Made by a program: the position numbers and the translations under genes
Assembly: GCA_963773635.1 (NCBI GenBank)
Contig: CAVZBW010000005.1
Location: forward strand, 248,001 to 312,000
Reading direction: 5' to 3'
Length of the DNA stretch: 64,000 nt
From: CAVZBW01 sp963773635
Lineage (GTDB): Bacteria > Actinomycetota > Acidimicrobiia > Acidimicrobiales > RAAP-2
The notes under the pieces: model-generated
What the model was told of the DNA's origin: nothing
Database searches by the model: none
What the model saw: the letters and a program-made list of their open reading frames with translations, nothing else
Part shown: one piece after another, positions 53,707 to 62,140 of the stretch
Position numbering within the stretch: the first letter of the stretch is position 1
Layout: every line of letters begins with the position of its first letter

Positions 53707-55126
53707 ATGGCCTCGCTGTACCACGTCGGGGTCTCCACCGACCGTCTCTACTACGGGACCGACACGCGAGCGCAAGCGCTTCTCGTGGGTTCGTTCCTCG
53801 GGGCGGTGGCTTGGGGCGGTGGTCGGCAGTGGCGGGTGTTCAATCCGGAGTGGGCCCGGAGCCGGACGGGTCACTTGTCCGGGTTCGCACTGGGTGTCGT
53901 CGGCTGTGGGGCTTTGCTGTGGGCATGGCACGCGCTCGAAGGCCAGACACCGTTCCTCTACGAGGGCGGCTTCCTCGTGGTGGCCGTTGCTGCCGCCGCG
54001 GTCATCGCCGCCGTCACCAGTTGGCGCACCTCGGTCTCTCGGCCGCATCTCCTACGGCGTATACCTGTACCACTGGCCGCTATTCCTGGCCGTGAACAGC
54101 GCCCGCACCGGCCTGAGCGGGCTGTCTCTCCTCGCCGTGCGGCTGCTGCTCACCTTGCTCGTCGCCGTCGTGTCCTGGCGCTTTGTCGAAGAGCCGATCC
54201 GTCGACGCCAGTGGTTGCGATCGTGGCGTGGTGCTTGTGCCACCGGAGCCGCCGCGGTCGGGACCGCCGTCATGTTGGCGGTGGCCACGATCGTGCCGGC
54301 GGCCGGCGGTGTGACGCCTTCTCTGGTCGCCCAGGGCCGGTCGAGCATGAAGCCCACGGAGGTCAGTGCCCTTCGCTCCGTCGACGCCTTCGGCTCGCAC
54401 CCGCTGCGCTTCCTCTTGTTCGGCGATTCGGTGGCCCTCACCGCGGGGCTGGGCCTGAGGATCGGAACCCAGAAGCGCTACGGCGTTGAGGTCCTCGACA
54501 GGGGCATCCTCGGATGTGATCTCGACCAGGTACCGTCTCGTCTCAGCGATCAGGTGTTCGGCACTGCTCCCGGCCAGAACTGCTGGTCGTGGTGGACCAA
54601 GTGGTCCCGATACATCGCCCAGTTCCACCCGCAAGTGGTGGGGCTGCTCATCGGTCGCTTTGAACTCGCTGACCATCTCTCTCACGGAAAGTGGATGCGC
54701 GTCGGCGAGAAGGCATGGGACGACCATCTCGAAGCCGAGCTCGATCGAGTCATCAAGGTGACCTCAGCGGGCGGGGCAAAGGTGGTGTTGTTCACCTATC
54801 CCTATATGGATCCGCAGATCGAGGCGCCCAACGGCGATCCCTATCCGGAGAACGAACCCTCTCGGGTGACGGAGTGGAACCGACTGTTACGGGAGGCGGC
54901 CGCACGCCACCCCGGAGTCGTGACATTGATCGACCTCAATCGGATTCTCAATCCCGGCGGGCACTACACCAGCACGATCGACGGCGTCCGGGTGCGGTGG
55001 ATTGATCGCATTCACGTCAGCCTTGCCGGAGGCGAATGGTTGCAACCTCGGATCCTTCCTGAGGTCGCACAACTTGGCCTGGACGACATCGGTACCCAGC
55101 AATCTCGGCAGGATCCTTCTCACTAG
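53707..55126 (+). pseudogene. Acyltransferase 3 - SGNH protein, 5'-truncated and frameshifted
   Basis: Homologous to the C-terminal two thirds of the protein at 47055-49217. The first frame starts LMASLYHVGVSTDRLYYGTD, equivalent to the middle of the acyltransferase domain. The catalytic N-terminal part (FxYH, GVDxFF) is missing and a stop lies just upstream. Near 54035 the frame shifts +1 into LGRISYGVYLYHWPLFLAVN, the last helices and the SGNH domain (LLFGDSVALT, DRIHVSLAGGEWL). Length from 53707 is one more than a multiple of three. Faint similarity (RRVSAVVVAAVIADGLA) continues upstream to about 53620 in another frame. Confidence 0.78.
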
Positions 55127-55135
55127 CCCCCGTCT

Positions 55136-55447
55136 CTAGGGATTCGATGGCCCCCTGGCCGAGAGGACCCGGGTCGCCAAATCCAGGACTACGAGCCGGG
55201 GCACCTCCGCGGGGAAGTTGTGCGCCAGCTTGTCCGTCAATTGCGTCGGGGTGGGGTCGAGGATGGCCGCCGGTCTCGACTGCACCACCCTCTGATCGGC
55301 CGGACCCGGGTACTCCTCGACGTCGCGATGCACCACCACCCACGCCTGCGCCCCGTTTACCTGGCCGACCCCCCATTTCCCTCGCCACGCCAGGTGCCGG
55401 CGATGCTCCCCGTCAAACTCGGTCCAACCCTCAGTGCCGTCTCCCAC
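55136..55447 (-). CDS. Hypothetical protein
   Basis: A 103-aa protein. The GTG start is preceded by AAGGAGGTAGACG, a near-perfect ribosome site, which is the main reason to accept it. Sequence: HRRHLAWRGKWGVGQVNGAQ then AWVVVHRDVEEYP and a C-terminal ...LVVLDLATRVLSARG. No family recognised, no membrane segment. It lies 77 bp downstream of another small minus-strand gene. Confidence 0.6.
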   Translation of the reverse strand: MGDGTEGWTEFDGEHRRHLAWRGKWGVGQVNGAQAWVVVHRDVEEYPGPADQRVVQSRPAAILDPTPTQLTDKLAHNFPAEVPRLVVLDLATRVLSARGPSNP

Positions 55448-55524
55448 CGTCTACCTCCTTGTGGGCTGTGACGCGATCCATCCTCGCGCCGAGGAGATCT
55501 GCCCCGCTCAACCCCGTGGTGTCG

Positions 55525-55818
55525 TCACGAGGACGGTGGGTCGAGCTCGTCCCACTCGACGCCAGCAATTGCGGCTTCGAGCCTGCTGTCCGGGTCGCCG
55601 GTGGCGAAGTGATCGTCTTCGTCCCATGCGCTCACATGCCACCGAGTCGAGCCGGCCAGGGGGCCAGCGTCCTCTATCTCGATCGTGATGGTCGCGACGG
55701 CACCGTCCCGTCGGGTTCGAAATCCCCTGAACCAGGCGATATTCGAGAGCTCCCTGCACCCCGAGACCTCTCTGAGTCGATCGAGCACTGCCGGGATGTC
55801 GTCGTGGTGCAAGTCCAA
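55525..55818 (-). CDS. Hypothetical protein
   Basis: A 97-aa protein: DDIPAVLDRLREVSGCRELS, AWFRGFRTRRDGAVATITIE, GPLAGSTRWHVSAWDEDDHF. An alpha-beta domain with a conserved-looking Trp/His pattern, unknown family. The TTG at 55818 is chosen because GTGGAGGTGGG stands 7 bp ahead; a longer frame begins at 55881. It lies between the helicase gene and the 103-aa gene, all on the minus strand. Confidence 0.5.
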   Translation of the reverse strand: MDLHHDDIPAVLDRLREVSGCRELSNIAWFRGFRTRRDGAVATITIEIEDAGPLAGSTRWHVSAWDEDDHFATGDPDSRLEAAIAGVEWDELDPPSS

Positions 55819-55928
55819 GGCAGTCCCACCTCCACTGTTGCGACGGGAGTCGACGGGATCCCGCCGGACCACCCGTGGCAAAGATCTCCCGACTCCAGGA
55901 GGGTACCTCGGAGAGGCCTCGCCCAGCG

Positions 55929-57251
55929 TTACCTCTTGCCTTGCGCAGTCCGCCGTCTGCGGGGTCTGCGGCGCTCCTGTCCAGCACGAGCCCCGGGGGC
56001 GGCGGCAGGCCGCCCGCTAGCGGCGGCCACATTGGTCCGCTCCTTCCGCGAGGACTGCGTGTCTCGGGGACAGGCGGAACCGACGAGGGCGAGCGCAGGG
56101 ACGTCCGGTGAGGACACGTCGCGAGAGAGTCCGAGATTGCGCTGTATGAGCCTGGTCGCGGGTAGGTGCTCGTGGGCCACAAGGGAGACGACGATGCCGT
56201 CGGCACCGGCCCTTCCGGTACGGCCCGACCGGTGCACGTAATCGGTCGGATCAGCGGGCGGGTCGAAGTGGACCACGAGCGGCACCGAATCGACGTGGAT
56301 TCCCCGCGCCGCGACGTCCGTCGCGACGAGGACGTCGAGCCGGCCGGCCCGGAAGGCTGCCAGGGCACGCTCCCGCTGACTCTGGCTGCGGTCCCCGTGG
56401 ATGGCGGCCGAGCGGAGACCGGACCGGGCGAGGCGATCCGACAGGCGGTCGGCTCCTCGCTTGGTTCGGCAGAAGACCATCGCCGGCCCACGGGCCGAAA
56501 TCGTGTCGACGGTCACCGCCAGCCGGTCGAGGTGCTCGACCCGCCAAAAGTGGTGATGGACCGTCCCCCGATCGATGTCGGCGGCCTCCACGTCGTGGCG
56601 CACGGGATGGTGCTGGTAGTCGCGGATGAGCTTGTCGACCGGTCCCTGGAGGGTGGCCGAGAAGAGCAGCATCTGGCGCCCGGCGGCCGTGAGATCGATG
56701 AGGCGGCGCACGGCGGGCAGGAACCCCATGTCGGCCATCCGATCGGCCTCGTCGACAACCACCATCTCGACGTGCGACAAATCGACCGAGCCCCGCTCGA
56801 CCAGGTCCTCGAGCCGTCCGGGGCACGCGATGAGGACGTCGAGACCGTTTCGCAAGGCCGCAAGCTGCTTGTTGTACCCGACCCCACCGTAGATCGACGT
56901 CACGCGAGCGCCGATCACCGCGGCGAGCGGTGTCACGACCTCTTCGATCTGGGCCGCGAGCTCGCGCGTCGGGACCAGGACCAGAGCAGACGGGTGTCGG
57001 CGACGTCGCGGTGCGGCGTCCCGCTTGACCGCCAGCCGAGACAGGATCGCCAGCCCGAAGGCCAGGGTCTTACCTGCCCCGGTGGGAGCCTTGCCGCACA
57101 CGTCGCGTCCCGCAATGCAGTCGGGCAGGGTAGCGGCCTGGATGGGAAAAGGGGTGGTGATGCCTCTCTTCTCCAAGGCCAGGGACAGCTCCCGAGGTAC
57201 GCCGAGATCCGAGAAGGGGGCAGGCGCGGTAGAGGTGGATGGGGTGTTCAC
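55929..57251 (-). CDS. DEAD-box RNA helicase
   Basis: A 440-aa ATP-dependent RNA helicase. Q motif FPIQAATLP, Walker A APTGAGKT, DEAD box VVDEADRM, SAT motif LFSATLQG, and motif VI HRSGRTGRAG, followed by a basic, probably disordered tail (GQERRRPRRRRTAQGKR). GTG start gives the usual N-terminus (PFSDLGVPRELSLALEKRGI). DEAD-box proteins unwind RNA at low temperature; the desaturase and cold-shock genes lie a few kb away. It diverges from the sigma-factor gene across 242 bp. Confidence 0.92.
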   Translation of the reverse strand: MNTPSTSTAPAPFSDLGVPRELSLALEKRGITTPFPIQAATLPDCIAGRDVCGKAPTGAGKTLAFGLAILSRLAVKRDAAPRRRRHPSALVLVPTRELAAQIEEVVTPLAAVIGARVTSIYGGVGYNKQLAALRNGLDVLIACPGRLEDLVERGSVDLSHVEMVVVDEADRMADMGFLPAVRRLIDLTAAGRQMLLFSATLQGPVDKLIRDYQHHPVRHDVEAADIDRGTVHHHFWRVEHLDRLAVTVDTISARGPAMVFCRTKRGADRLSDRLARSGLRSAAIHGDRSQSQRERALAAFRAGRLDVLVATDVAARGIHVDSVPLVVHFDPPADPTDYVHRSGRTGRAGADGIVVSLVAHEHLPATRLIQRNLGLSRDVSSPDVPALALVGSACPRDTQSSRKERTNVAAASGRPAAAPGARAGQERRRPRRRRTAQGKR

Positions 57252-57493
57252 AAGACTCCAGTCGGTCCAAGACGAAAGATGGCCGACTCGATGAAATGTC
57301 TCGTGGGCCTGGCCGGCACCATTTCGCCAGCCGCCGCGAGGCGAGGCCCGCGGTATCGAGAGCCAGCATAGCGGAAGCGGCATGATCGACGGAGCCAAGC
57401 GATCCGGCAGGTAGCCTGAGTTGGCCGCAGACTGTTCGCCAGATGCCCGCAGGCGTCGGCAATGCCAGAGAGCAGAGCATCGAAGAGCGAGGG

Positions 57494-58462
57494 ATGGTCT
57501 CCCGCTCCGTTCCGGCCGGATCTCAGAATCGGGGGCCATTGCCCAGCAAGCATGTCCAAGCGCCGGAGGAGGACCTGGTTCGGTTGTACCTCAGCGACAT
57601 TGGCCGCCACCCGCTGCTGACGAAGGACGACGAGGTCCGGCTGGCCCAGTTGGTCGAGGCCGGACGCGAGGCGCGGACGGAGCTTGCGGCACTTGGAAAG
57701 ACCAACTCTGCTCGCGGGCGTGAGCTTCGCCGGGCCGTGCGCGCGGGAGAGGTCGCGGTGGAGGCCTTCACCAACGGCAACCTCCGACTTGTGGTCTCGA
57801 TCGCGAAGAAATATCAGGTCACCGATATGGCGTTCCTGGATCTGGTGCAGGAGGGCAACCTCGGGCTCATGCACGCAGTCGAGAAGTTCGACTGGCGCAA
57901 GGGCTTCAAGTTCTCCACCTACGCCACTTGGTGGATCCGCCAGTCGATCACCAGAGGCATCGCCAATGGCGGGCGCACCATACGTCTACCCGTGCACGCC
58001 CGAGACCTGCTCAACCAGGTCGCCAGGGCCCGAGCCCGCCTCGAGGCCCAGCACGGTCGACGGGTCACCATGACCGAGATCGCCGCCGATCTCGAGGTGA
58101 GCGCGGACAAAATCGCCGATGTCCTCCGTCACGGCGTCGTGCCGGCCTCCCTCTCTGAACCGCTGCGTCACGAGAGCGACGCCGAGCTGGGTGACCTGAT
58201 CGAGGACCACAGCGCGGTCTCGCCGTTCGAGGCGGCCGCGGCAGCCCTGCTTTCCGGTGAGGTGGCCCGCATGCTGGTCGCCCTCGATGATCGTGAGCGG
58301 GAAGTCATCCAGTTGCGGTTCGGCCTCGACAGCGGTGAGCCTCGCACTCTCGAGCAGGTCGGTGTCCGCTTCGGCCTCACCCGCGAGCGGATCCGTCAGA
58401 TCGAAGCCCGGGCCATGGCAAAACTGCGCCACCCGATGGCGGGACACAACCATCCGAGCTGA
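57494..58462 (+). CDS. RNA polymerase sigma factor, primary-like (sigma-70 group 2)
   Basis: A 322-aa sigma factor with region 1.2 (EEDLVRLYLSDIGRHPLLT), region 2 (NLRLVVSIAKKYQ, FLDLVQEGNLGLMHAVEKFD, FSTYATWWIRQSITRGI), region 3 and the region 4 helix-turn-helix (LEQVGVRFGLTRERIRQIEA). It lacks the long N-terminal 1.1 region and acidic insert of the housekeeping factor, so it is a nonessential group 2 factor like mycobacterial SigB or Streptomyces Hrd proteins. ATG at 57494 follows AAGAGCGAGGG. Confidence 0.92.
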   Translation: MVSRSVPAGSQNRGPLPSKHVQAPEEDLVRLYLSDIGRHPLLTKDDEVRLAQLVEAGREARTELAALGKTNSARGRELRRAVRAGEVAVEAFTNGNLRLVVSIAKKYQVTDMAFLDLVQEGNLGLMHAVEKFDWRKGFKFSTYATWWIRQSITRGIANGGRTIRLPVHARDLLNQVARARARLEAQHGRRVTMTEIAADLEVSADKIADVLRHGVVPASLSEPLRHESDAELGDLIEDHSAVSPFEAAAAALLSGEVARMLVALDDREREVIQLRFGLDSGEPRTLEQVGVRFGLTRERIRQIEARAMAKLRHPMAGHNHPS

Positions 58463-58777
58463 TCTGCGGCGATCGGCGTCGGCGTCGATCGAACCATGCC
58501 CGCAGACTCGCGCCGAGAGTCGCTGACCCAAGAGGCGGTGGCGTGACCGACATCCCGCCACGTCGAGCTGGTAGGGTGGTGAGGTCGCCTGCATTCAGCT
58601 GGCGTGGCCTGGTCGAGATTCTCCCCGAGTTGGCCCGATTCGAACGGAGCCCGTGATCTCCCAGCGTCTGAGTGAAGCCCTGCGGGGCCATTTCACCATG
58701 ACCTCGTCGAGGTCGGGCGGTGACGGCGAGGTCAGCCCTCGACAGGCTCGTTTCGGCGTCTCTCCGAGGACCATCTG
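58463..58777. other. Intergenic region
   Basis: 315 bp between the sigma-factor gene and the SHOCT-like gene; no gene recognised. Its last 17 bases carry the leader motif repeated at 59061. Confidence 0.4.
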
Positions 58778-59032
58778 ATGAGCACCTCGGTAGGTAAGCG
58801 CCAGCGGGAGCGGCAAAAGTTGGAGAAGGCCAAGGCCAAGGCGGAGCGCAAGGCCGCCCGCCGGGCGACCGACGCGGAGCCGGCTGAGCCCACGTTGCAT
58901 CGGAGCGAATCAGAGCTCATCGAGGATCTGAGTGCGCTCCACCGGGCCTTCGAGGTCGGCGAGCTATCGCCGGAGGAATTCGAGGAGCGCCGGGACACGC
59001 TGCAGGTGCAATTCGAACAGCTCCCTCGATGA
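58778..59032 (+). CDS. Small basic SHOCT-like coiled-coil protein
   Basis: An 84-aa protein. Residues 5-35 are a highly basic helix (KRQRERQKLEKAKAKAERKA). Residues 45-80 form a SHOCT-like motif (EDLSALHRAFEVGELSPEEF then EERRDTLQVQFEQ). Possibly nucleic-acid-binding. The ATG sits in TCTCCGAGGACCATCTGATG, and a near-identical leader (TCTCCAAGGATCATCTCGTG) occurs before the next gene. Confidence 0.65.
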   Translation: MSTSVGKRQRERQKLEKAKAKAERKAARRATDAEPAEPTLHRSESELIEDLSALHRAFEVGELSPEEFEERRDTLQVQFEQLPR

Positions 59033-59169
59033 CCCCCTGGACGATCAGTCGGAGCGACTTTCTCCAAGGATCATCTCGTGCCTAGGCGCACCAACGACAG
59101 GCGGTCGCAGCGCCGGTCGACGACCACCCACGAGCGAGGGGGGCACGACGACGCCCGCCGGCTCGAGAC

Positions 59170-59445
59170 GTGGACGCGCAGGCCCTGGCACTCCGCGAGT
59201 CCGGCGCCTCGTTCTCGGCGATCGCTCGCCTACTGGAGCTGGGACGTGCGACGGACGCGCACCGAAGCTTCGTCCGTGCGCTCGGCGGGCAGGACGAAGA
59301 CGAGCGCCGCCGGTTGCTCAAGAACGAAGAAGAACGACTCGACCAACTCGAGCGCCGGATCCGTGAGAGGGATGCCGCAGACGCCGCGAAGGTCGAACGG
59401 AGGTTGCTGGGCGTGATGAAGCTCCGAGAGGCCATCCGGCAGTGA
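59170..59445 (+). CDS. Small coiled-coil protein, possibly frameshifted at the 5' end
   Basis: A 91-aa helical protein from a GTG at 59170: MDAQALALRESGASFSAIAR, LLELGRATDAHRSF, then a charged coiled coil (ENEERLDQLERRIRERD-like) and LGVMKLREAIRQ. The start region SGASFSAIARLLELGRATDA looks like a helix-turn-helix. A better ribosome site with a GTG lies at 59078 in another frame (TNDRRSQRRSTTTHERGGHD), so the native protein may begin there with a one-base loss near 59165. Confidence 0.55.
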   Translation: MDAQALALRESGASFSAIARLLELGRATDAHRSFVRALGGQDEDERRRLLKNEEERLDQLERRIRERDAADAAKVERRLLGVMKLREAIRQ

Positions 59446-59798
59446 CGTCGCCGGACCAAGAATCGCCGTGCGCCCTCTGTGGCCGTCCCGCGACGACCTC
59501 GATCGAGCCGATCCGCCGGACCCTTGCGCGCGGAGCAGATCCCGACGATCAGTCGTATTCGATCACCGTGATCCTGCCCGACGTCGCGCTCTGCGACGAG
59601 CACGCCGCGGACGTCCGTCAAGGCAGCCGCCTCGTCGGATGGTGCGACGACGAACGCTGCCGGATCTACGGGGAAGCTGGCAAGGTCTCCGCATGTGGCA
59701 GCCAGTACGAGGAAATTGCCTCCGGCAACCGGTCCCGGTCCTCCCACTCCCAAAAACCGTCGAACAAGGCACAAAGCAAGAAATCAGAAAGTGAATAG
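59442..59798 (+). CDS. Small zinc-ribbon-like protein
   Basis: A 118-aa protein with CALC near residue 10, CDEHAADV in the middle and CDDERCRIYG near residue 75, which could form one zinc site, followed by a polar tail. The GTG start overlaps the previous stop by 4 bp (GTGA), so it is translationally coupled to the coiled-coil gene. Function unknown. The A-rich sequence after the Cys region leads into the cold-shock gene. Confidence 0.6.
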   Translation: MTSPDQESPCALCGRPATTSIEPIRRTLARGADPDDQSYSITVILPDVALCDEHAADVRQGSRLVGWCDDERCRIYGEAGKVSACGSQYEEIASGNRSRSSHSQKPSNKAQSKKSESE

Positions 59799-59802
59799 GT
59801 AC

Positions 59803-60006
59803 ATGACAACTGGAACGGTGAAGTTCTTCAACAACGAAAAGGGCTTCGGATTCATCTCCCGAGCCGACGGCGAAAAGGATGTCTTCGTGCACTTTTCCAA
59901 CATCGTCGGCGAGGGGCACAAGACTCTCGAGGACGGCCAGCAGGTGGAGTTCGACCTGGCCGAGGGTCGCAAGGGACCCGAAGCCCAGAACGTTCGAGCC
60001 GTCTGA
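59803..60006 (+). CDS. Cold-shock protein (CspA family)
   Basis: A 67-aa OB-fold RNA/ssDNA-binding protein with RNP1 KGFGFISR and RNP2 VFVHFSNI. It differs at only a few positions from the second cold-shock protein at 61235. The 5' leader (59760-59802) is markedly A-rich and lacks a strong Shine-Dalgarno. Cold-shock proteins act as RNA chaperones; the desaturase gene follows on the same strand. Confidence 0.93.
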   Translation: MTTGTVKFFNNEKGFGFISRADGEKDVFVHFSNIVGEGHKTLEDGQQVEFDLAEGRKGPEAQNVRAV

Positions 60007-60128
60007 GCGACGTCGGCGTTTGGCGCAGACATCCACCCGGAGACCTGCGAATCGCCGTGGCCACCAGCACGGAGTACGCCTTTGACCTCCGGTGGACCCC
60101 CTTCATCGAATCTCGGATGTGAGCACTT

Positions 60129-61133
60129 GTGCAGACGGCAACCTTGCAAGAGGCGGGTCCCCGCGACTTTCGCGCCCTGGCCATAGACGTTCGAGCGGCG
60201 GGGTTCCTTGATCGCCGGCCGGGCTATTACTGGGCCAAGGCGGTCCTCACGATCGCGGCTTTTGCCGCCGGATGGGCCGGCGTCATCGTCCTGGGCGACT
60301 CGTGGTCGACCCTCGGTCTCGCGATCTTCCTCGGTGTGATCGCGACGCAACTCGGCTTCCTCGGGCATGATGCCGGCCACCGGCAGATCTTCCAGTCCCA
60401 GCGGGCAAATCGCCTGTTCGGTCTCGTGATCGGGAACGGGTTGATCGGGCTGAGCTTCGGTTGGTGGGTGCCCAAGCACAATGCTCACCACTCCCATCCC
60501 AACCAAAGAGACCGCGATCCCGACATCGGGGTCGGCCTGCTGGGCGCCCCCGACACGGTTGGGCGGGCCGGGGGGAGTCGGAGCGTGGCCGGATGGCTGG
60601 CGCGCTGGCAGGCCGAGCTCTTCTTCCCCCTCATGCTGCTTCGCAGCACGGGCCTCTATGTCTCGGGCTTTCTCGACCTGATCCGCCGGCGTGATCGCAG
60701 CGCACTCACGGAGGGCGCCCTGCTCGGCGTGCATGCCGCCCTCTACCTGACCGCCGTGTTCTGGGTACTCCCACCGCTCATGGCGATCAGCTTCGTTGCG
60801 GTGCATCAAGCCGTGTTTTCCGTCTATCTCGGTTGTAGCTTCGCCCCCAATCACAAGGGCATGCCCATCCTCGATCGCGACTCGGAGATGAGCTTCGCGC
60901 GACGCCAGGTCATCACGGCCCGAAATGTCTCGGGCGGTCGGTGCGCGGGGTTTGTCTTCGGTGGCCTCAACTATCAGATCGAGCATCATCTTTTTCCCAC
61001 GATGCCCCGACCCAACCTGGCCCGGGCCCAGGGCATGATCCGTGCGTTCTGTGCGGAGAACCACATCGGATACTGCGAGGTCAGGCCGATCGCTTCGTAC
61101 CGTCAGGCCATCCGCGAACTCCGCGTCGCCTGA
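60129..61133 (+). CDS. Membrane fatty-acid desaturase
   Basis: A 334-aa di-iron desaturase with the three histidine boxes HDAGH (about residue 79), HNAHH (about 117) and QIEHH (about 283, YQIEHHLFPTMPR), and four hydrophobic segments in pairs. The QxxHH third box is the front-end/acyl-lipid type (linoleoyl-CoA desaturase-like family). It introduces double bonds that keep membranes fluid at low temperature. GTG start. It lies between the two cold-shock genes. Confidence 0.9.
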   Translation: MQTATLQEAGPRDFRALAIDVRAAGFLDRRPGYYWAKAVLTIAAFAAGWAGVIVLGDSWSTLGLAIFLGVIATQLGFLGHDAGHRQIFQSQRANRLFGLVIGNGLIGLSFGWWVPKHNAHHSHPNQRDRDPDIGVGLLGAPDTVGRAGGSRSVAGWLARWQAELFFPLMLLRSTGLYVSGFLDLIRRRDRSALTEGALLGVHAALYLTAVFWVLPPLMAISFVAVHQAVFSVYLGCSFAPNHKGMPILDRDSEMSFARRQVITARNVSGGRCAGFVFGGLNYQIEHHLFPTMPRPNLARAQGMIRAFCAENHIGYCEVRPIASYRQAIRELRVA

Positions 61134-61168
61134 TTCCAACACTCCGCGGCACGGCCCGGGCGCCGGAA

Positions 61169-61203
61169 CACCCGGACCCCGAAGCGTTGTCGGAGTCCGG
61201 GTG
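61169..61203. terminator. Bidirectional hairpin terminator
   Basis: CACCCGGACCCCGA and TCGGAGTCCGGGTG form a 14-bp stem with one mismatch and a 7-base loop, midway between the convergent desaturase and cold-shock gene stops. No T tract. Confidence 0.6.
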
Positions 61204-61234
61204 CGCCCCGGCTGGACTGCTCTAGGCGGTCCTT

Positions 61235-61438
61235 CTAGATGGCCTTCACATTGCGTGCCTCGGGACCCTTGCGGCCCTCGGCGATGTCGAATTCCACCTC
61301 CTGGCCCTCCTCGAGGGTCCGGAACCCGTTGCCCACGATGTTGGAAAAGTGCACGAAGACATCCTTTTCGCCGTCGGCTCGGGAGATGAATCCGAACCCC
61401 TTCTCGTTGTTGAAGAACTTCACCGTTCCAGTTGCCAT
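61235..61438 (-). CDS. Cold-shock protein (CspA family), second copy
   Basis: A 67-aa cold-shock domain protein, nearly identical to the one at 59803 (KGFGFISR and VFVHFSNI conserved; differences mainly in the loop GNGFRTLEEGQEV). The ATG at 61438 follows GGAGAGAAAAGTAGCGCC. Three exact-period 10-bp repeats lie 36-65 bp upstream. It is convergent with the desaturase gene. Confidence 0.93.
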   Translation of the reverse strand: MATGTVKFFNNEKGFGFISRADGEKDVFVHFSNIVGNGFRTLEEGQEVEFDIAEGRKGPEARNVKAI

Positions 61439-61473
61439 GGCGCTACTTTTCTCTCCATTCGTGTTCAATCGGG

Positions 61474-61503
61474 TCGTGTGAGATCGTGTGAGGTCGTGTG
61501 ACG
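61474..61503 (-). repeat. Three tandem 10-bp repeats upstream of cold-shock gene
   Basis: On the plus strand: TCGTGTGAGA, TCGTGTGAGG, TCGTGTGACG, each spaced by one helical turn. In the direction of the cold-shock gene they read as TCACACGA cores. Periodic in-phase repeats just upstream of a start suggest cooperative regulator binding or a leader element. Confidence 0.5.
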
Positions 61504-61770
61504 GTCATTTGGGCGGCACCGGCCGAGGGCGATTCGCCGGTCCCCGGCGGTGAGGAGCCTGGACGCGGGGGCACGATGCTGTCCGAGCTGTTGTCTGGGG
61601 TGATTGGTGAGAGCCTCGACATCTAGTGGCCTTTCGTGCTGCCACGCATCGCATACCGGCCACACCATGAGGAATCGTCGGGCACTCGACCCGCGCGACT
61701 TGACCGAGCTTGCCAAAGAATACCTGTTCGAGAGGGCACCGGTTCGCACACGCCACCACCAGGCTCGTCC

Positions 61771-61807
61771 CGGTACCCGGGCCGCCCCGGTGGGGACCCG
61801 GGTACCG
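61771..61807 (-). terminator. Hairpin terminator
   Basis: CGGTACCCGGG and CCCGGGTACCG form a perfect 11-bp stem with a 15-base loop, 14 bp beyond the stop of the minus-strand gene at 61822. Confidence 0.6.
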
Positions 61808-61821
61808 TTGGGCCCCGCCGG

Positions 61822-62019
61822 CTATTGGTCCTCGTCCTCGTCCCACTCGGCGTTGCGCTCCTCGACCCGCTCCCGCCAGTGCTCGGCGTCCTCCCGCGTG
61901 GGGTACGGGCCCATCCGGTCCCGCAGGTGACACTCCTCACGCGTTTCGACCCGCCCGTGCTTGAAGCAGTAGTACCAATCACCGCTGGCGTCGCCCAGGT
62001 GCGCCGTCTCCGCTCCCAT
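61822..62019 (-). CDS. Conserved actinobacterial WYYC small protein
   Basis: A 65-aa protein: DWYYCFKHGRVETREECHLR, then DRMGPYPTREDAEHW and an acidic end. The WYYCxKHxxVE, DRxGPY and EDAEHW blocks are a widespread small family of actinobacteria (two cysteines, SPOR-like). Function unknown. The ATG at 62019 gives the family N-terminus; the longer frame to 62202 is non-conserved. Confidence 0.75.
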   Translation of the reverse strand: MGAETAHLGDASGDWYYCFKHGRVETREECHLRDRMGPYPTREDAEHWRERVEERNAEWDEDEDQ

Positions 62020-62140
62020 ACCGGACCAAACTAGGCGATGAGGCCCGCGGCCTGGCGTTTCGCGCCAATGGCTCGATGGGAGAGCGATCGGCACCCTCCG
62101 GGGCGGCAATGAGCGGGTCCGGCGGCAGGGCCACGCCCGT

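Larger units (their letters stand above)
61439..61821. other. Cold-shock gene leader and intergenic region
   Basis: 383 bp holding the 10-bp triple repeat at 61474-61503 and the hairpin at 61771-61807. No gene recognised between them. Confidence 0.5.

Noticed and set aside
3698..55126. Programmed +1 frameshifting as the common cause of the five broken genes
   Set aside because: The sites (gatctttgg, ccgcttgatc, gcgcgctgg, gcagctgag, gtctctcgg regions) share no slippery codon, stop codon in the A site or downstream structure that I can see, and the gene families are unrelated.
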